Of a stretch of 57,103 bases of DNA, positions 55,631 through 57,103 are shown piece by piece. Source of the stretch: DATBLZ01 sp036555065 (GTDB taxonomy: Bacteria > Pseudomonadota > Gammaproteobacteria > Steroidobacterales > Rariloculaceae); the NCBI GenBank assembly GCA_036555065.1, contig DATBLZ010000124.1, forward strand, positions 1 to 57,103. The letters run 5' to 3'. The translations under genes and the position numbers were made by a program. A model generated the notes under the pieces. The model saw only the letters and a list, made by a program, of their open reading frames with translations, did not search any database and was not told the origin of the DNA. Within the stretch, counting starts at the first letter, position 1. Every line of letters begins with the position of its first letter.

Positions 55631-57103
55631 CGGCCGAAGTAGCTCGCAGGCACAGGCGAGCCTCCGCCGACCAAGTCATCGAAGTCCTTCAAGAACGGCG
55701 CCATGGGTATGATCCGACCTTCGGTGGCTTCAACGAGCCCCTGGACGTAGCTGTTCGAATTGTACTGGGCGCAGAACCCAAGACAGGGGAATTCGGGTAG
55801 GGCATCGTACGGCGCCTTTTGCGCGAACGGCAGTTCTCTGTAGTGGTTGTGGGCGGGAAGAAGTCCGTCAAAAAAATAGCTGAAACGCGGCCCATCGTGT
55901 GGCGGTATGACCCACCCGAGAGTGAGTCGCATCAACAACGGATTATCGCGCTGGTCATTCGTCTCGGCTACAAGAGTGCCATCATCGAGTCCAGACTCGG
56001 CCTCAGAATCGAATCCGCTAAGCCAGGTCGGTAGACCGACGCCTGGCGTCGTATATTGCAGCGCCGAATGGATGCCTCGCTCCTCCGCGGCGAAAATGTA
56101 CCGTCCGACCACATAAATGACGTCGGGCGTGCGCGGTACGGGGGTTGGCGCTTCGTCCGTGTCGACCTCTTGGGCGTTAGCATCGCCGATGCCGAGGATT
56201 GCGAGGAAGATTTCGAGGCCTCGTCTCTGGTCTAGATCGGAGTAAGGGCCATTTGTGCCCGCGACTTCCCCGACATCCCATCCACCGAGAACGACACCCA
56301 GGATCTGCTCAACGGCCGCTTCGATGGCGCTCAGGGCTCCGTCTTGTGTCGTCATACCGGCATGGAACGTCTCCTCGGTGTTCCAGATCGATACGGCGGC
56401 CGAGCTGAACGCACTGTAGTCGCGATAGTAGCCCGCGACATACAGATAACCGACTTGGCAAGCCCGAAAGTAGTTCCATCCATCCCAGACACCCGTGAGC
56501 GAGTTCCAGTCGCACCATACGACGGGGAGGTTTCCCGCGACATATTGAATACTTGCGTATTCCTCGAAGTAATTGGGATTGACGATGTAATCCAACACGT
56601 TGCCGACGAACTTCTTGAGCGCGGCATCGACAGCGCGAACCCCGAGCGGCTGCGCCTGAAGCGGAACGCCCGAAGAGAAGACGATTTGGTCGGACGCCGC
56701 GGGCACGCCGATCGCCGCCGCGACACCTTTGACCTCGACGTCGACGAAGCCGTCCACGTTGAAGTCGGTTACGACGACGTTCGCGCTCGAGAGCGGCCAG
56801 CTCGATGCGAGGCTCGCTTCATACGCGGTCGGGGCCGCGACCGTGAATGTGCCGTTCGACGCGTTTTGCCGCAGAATTGCGCTGTCGAGCACACCGTTGC
56901 CGGCGGCGCCACCCGCGGTCCGCCTCACCCAGAGGTCGGTTCGCCCGTCGAAGTTGATGTCGCCCTGTCGCGCCTGAAACTGATAACCCAGCTGCGTCAG
57001 CAACGGATCGCGCGGCGGTGGCGTGCCGACGGTGACACTGGCGGGGCCATCGATTATTTGTTGATCCCCATAACCGTACGTCTGATAGACGTAGTAGGTA
57101 TAC
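55627..57103 (-). CDS. C-terminal part of a large FG-GAP-like surface protein (5' end outside window)
   Basis: The frame stays open to the window end, giving at least 492 residues of the C-terminus. GDINFDGRTDLWVRRT and VVVTDFNVDGFVDVEVKG are calcium-binding FG-GAP/VCBS-type repeats. A Tyr/Gly-rich stretch precedes them (YTYYVYQTYGYGD), which suggests a Tyr-rich or YD-repeat region upstream. The last 150 residues form a separate domain, HNHYRELPFAQKAPY, LGFCAQYNSNSYVQGLVEATEG and GGGSPVPASYFGR, which recalls a motif seen at the C-termini of some secreted effectors. It is probably exported or cell-surface. Name and function are unknown. Confidence 0.7.
   Translation of the reverse strand, partial: YTYYVYQTYGYGDQQIIDGPASVTVGTPPPRDPLLTQLGYQFQARQGDINFDGRTDLWVRRTAGGAAGNGVLDSAILRQNASNGTFTVAAPTAYEASLASSWPLSSANVVVTDFNVDGFVDVEVKGVAAAIGVPAASDQIVFSSGVPLQAQPLGVRAVDAALKKFVGNVLDYIVNPNYFEEYASIQYVAGNLPVVWCDWNSLTGVWDGWNYFRACQVGYLYVAGYYRDYSAFSSAAVSIWNTEETFHAGMTTQDGALSAIEAAVEQILGVVLGGWDVGEVAGTNGPYSDLDQRRGLEIFLAILGIGDANAQEVDTDEAPTPVPRTPDVIYVVGRYIFAAEERGIHSALQYTTPGVGLPTWLSGFDSEAESGLDDGTLVAETNDQRDNPLLMRLTLGWVIPPHDGPRFSYFFDGLLPAHNHYRELPFAQKAPYDALPEFPCLGFCAQYNSNSYVQGLVEATEGRIIPMAPFLKDFDDLVGGGSPVPASYFGR

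Noticed and set aside
1..57103. Search by eye for CRISPR arrays, integrases, IS ends and rRNA genes
   Set aside because: No regularly spaced direct repeats, transposase-like proteins or rRNA sequences were found, so no mobile element or CRISPR call is made.

Overview
This window is a dense stretch of chromosome from a high-GC gammaproteobacterium. Gene order suggests a member of, or relative of, the Steroidobacterales/Nevskiales/Xanthomonadales side of the class. The evidence is the mreBCD-mrdA-rodA-mltB-rlpA-dacA-ybeD-lipB block, gatCAB, prfA-prmC, and lolB-tRNA-Gln-prs-rplY-pth-ychF. Xanthomonad-like REP palindromes and frequent GTG/TTG starts fit the same picture. No rRNA, CRISPR array, integrase or insertion sequence is visible, and no gap between genes exceeds about 160 bases.

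Layout. 1-3.3 kb: a PadR regulator with a membrane-protein partner cut by the window edge, small hypotheticals, an ArsC-type arsenate reductase and tRNA-Arg(ACG). 3.3-6.6 kb: a leftward operon of a phosphomannose-isomerase-like protein, alanine racemase and a class IV aminotransferase. 6.8-9.8 kb: a long cytoplasmic coiled-coil protein and a polytopic membrane protein. 9.8-19.2 kb: a ten-gene leftward operon for cell elongation (mreB, mreC, mreD, PBP2, RodA), peptidoglycan trimming (MltB, RlpA, DacA) and lipoate attachment (YbeD, LipB). 19.3-23.3 kb: gatCAB and hslO, rightward.

23.3-32.4 kb: two old gammaproteobacterial neighbourhoods with changes. prfA-prmC follows an MscS channel where hemA is usual, and lolB runs directly into tRNA-Gln and prs with no ispE between. 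Palindromic repeats have entered the coding ends of prmC and lolB and the leader of pth. 32.4-39.3 kb: accessory genes, namely a gutted MFS transporter, a DUF6152 module, an M20 peptidase, an AAA/FHA ATPase, MtfA and a gamma-resorcylate-decarboxylase-like amidohydrolase.

39.3-48.8 kb is the most interesting part. A two-partner-secretion exoprotein (TpsA) and its outer-membrane translocator (TpsB) lie beside a signal-peptide-bearing TPR-CHAT protease. Divergent to these are a CHASE2 adenylate/guanylate cyclase and an overlapping small secreted protein. I read this as a candidate surface-protein/protease/signalling system. 48.8-53.1 kb: a leftward run of MFS transporter, orphan ModA-like binding protein, DXD glycosyltransferase and TolB-like/TPR membrane protein. 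53.2-57.1 kb: a membrane-anchored lytic transglycosylase, a second DUF6152 module, and the C-terminal part of a large FG-GAP-like surface protein whose stop overlaps the start of a small membrane protein.
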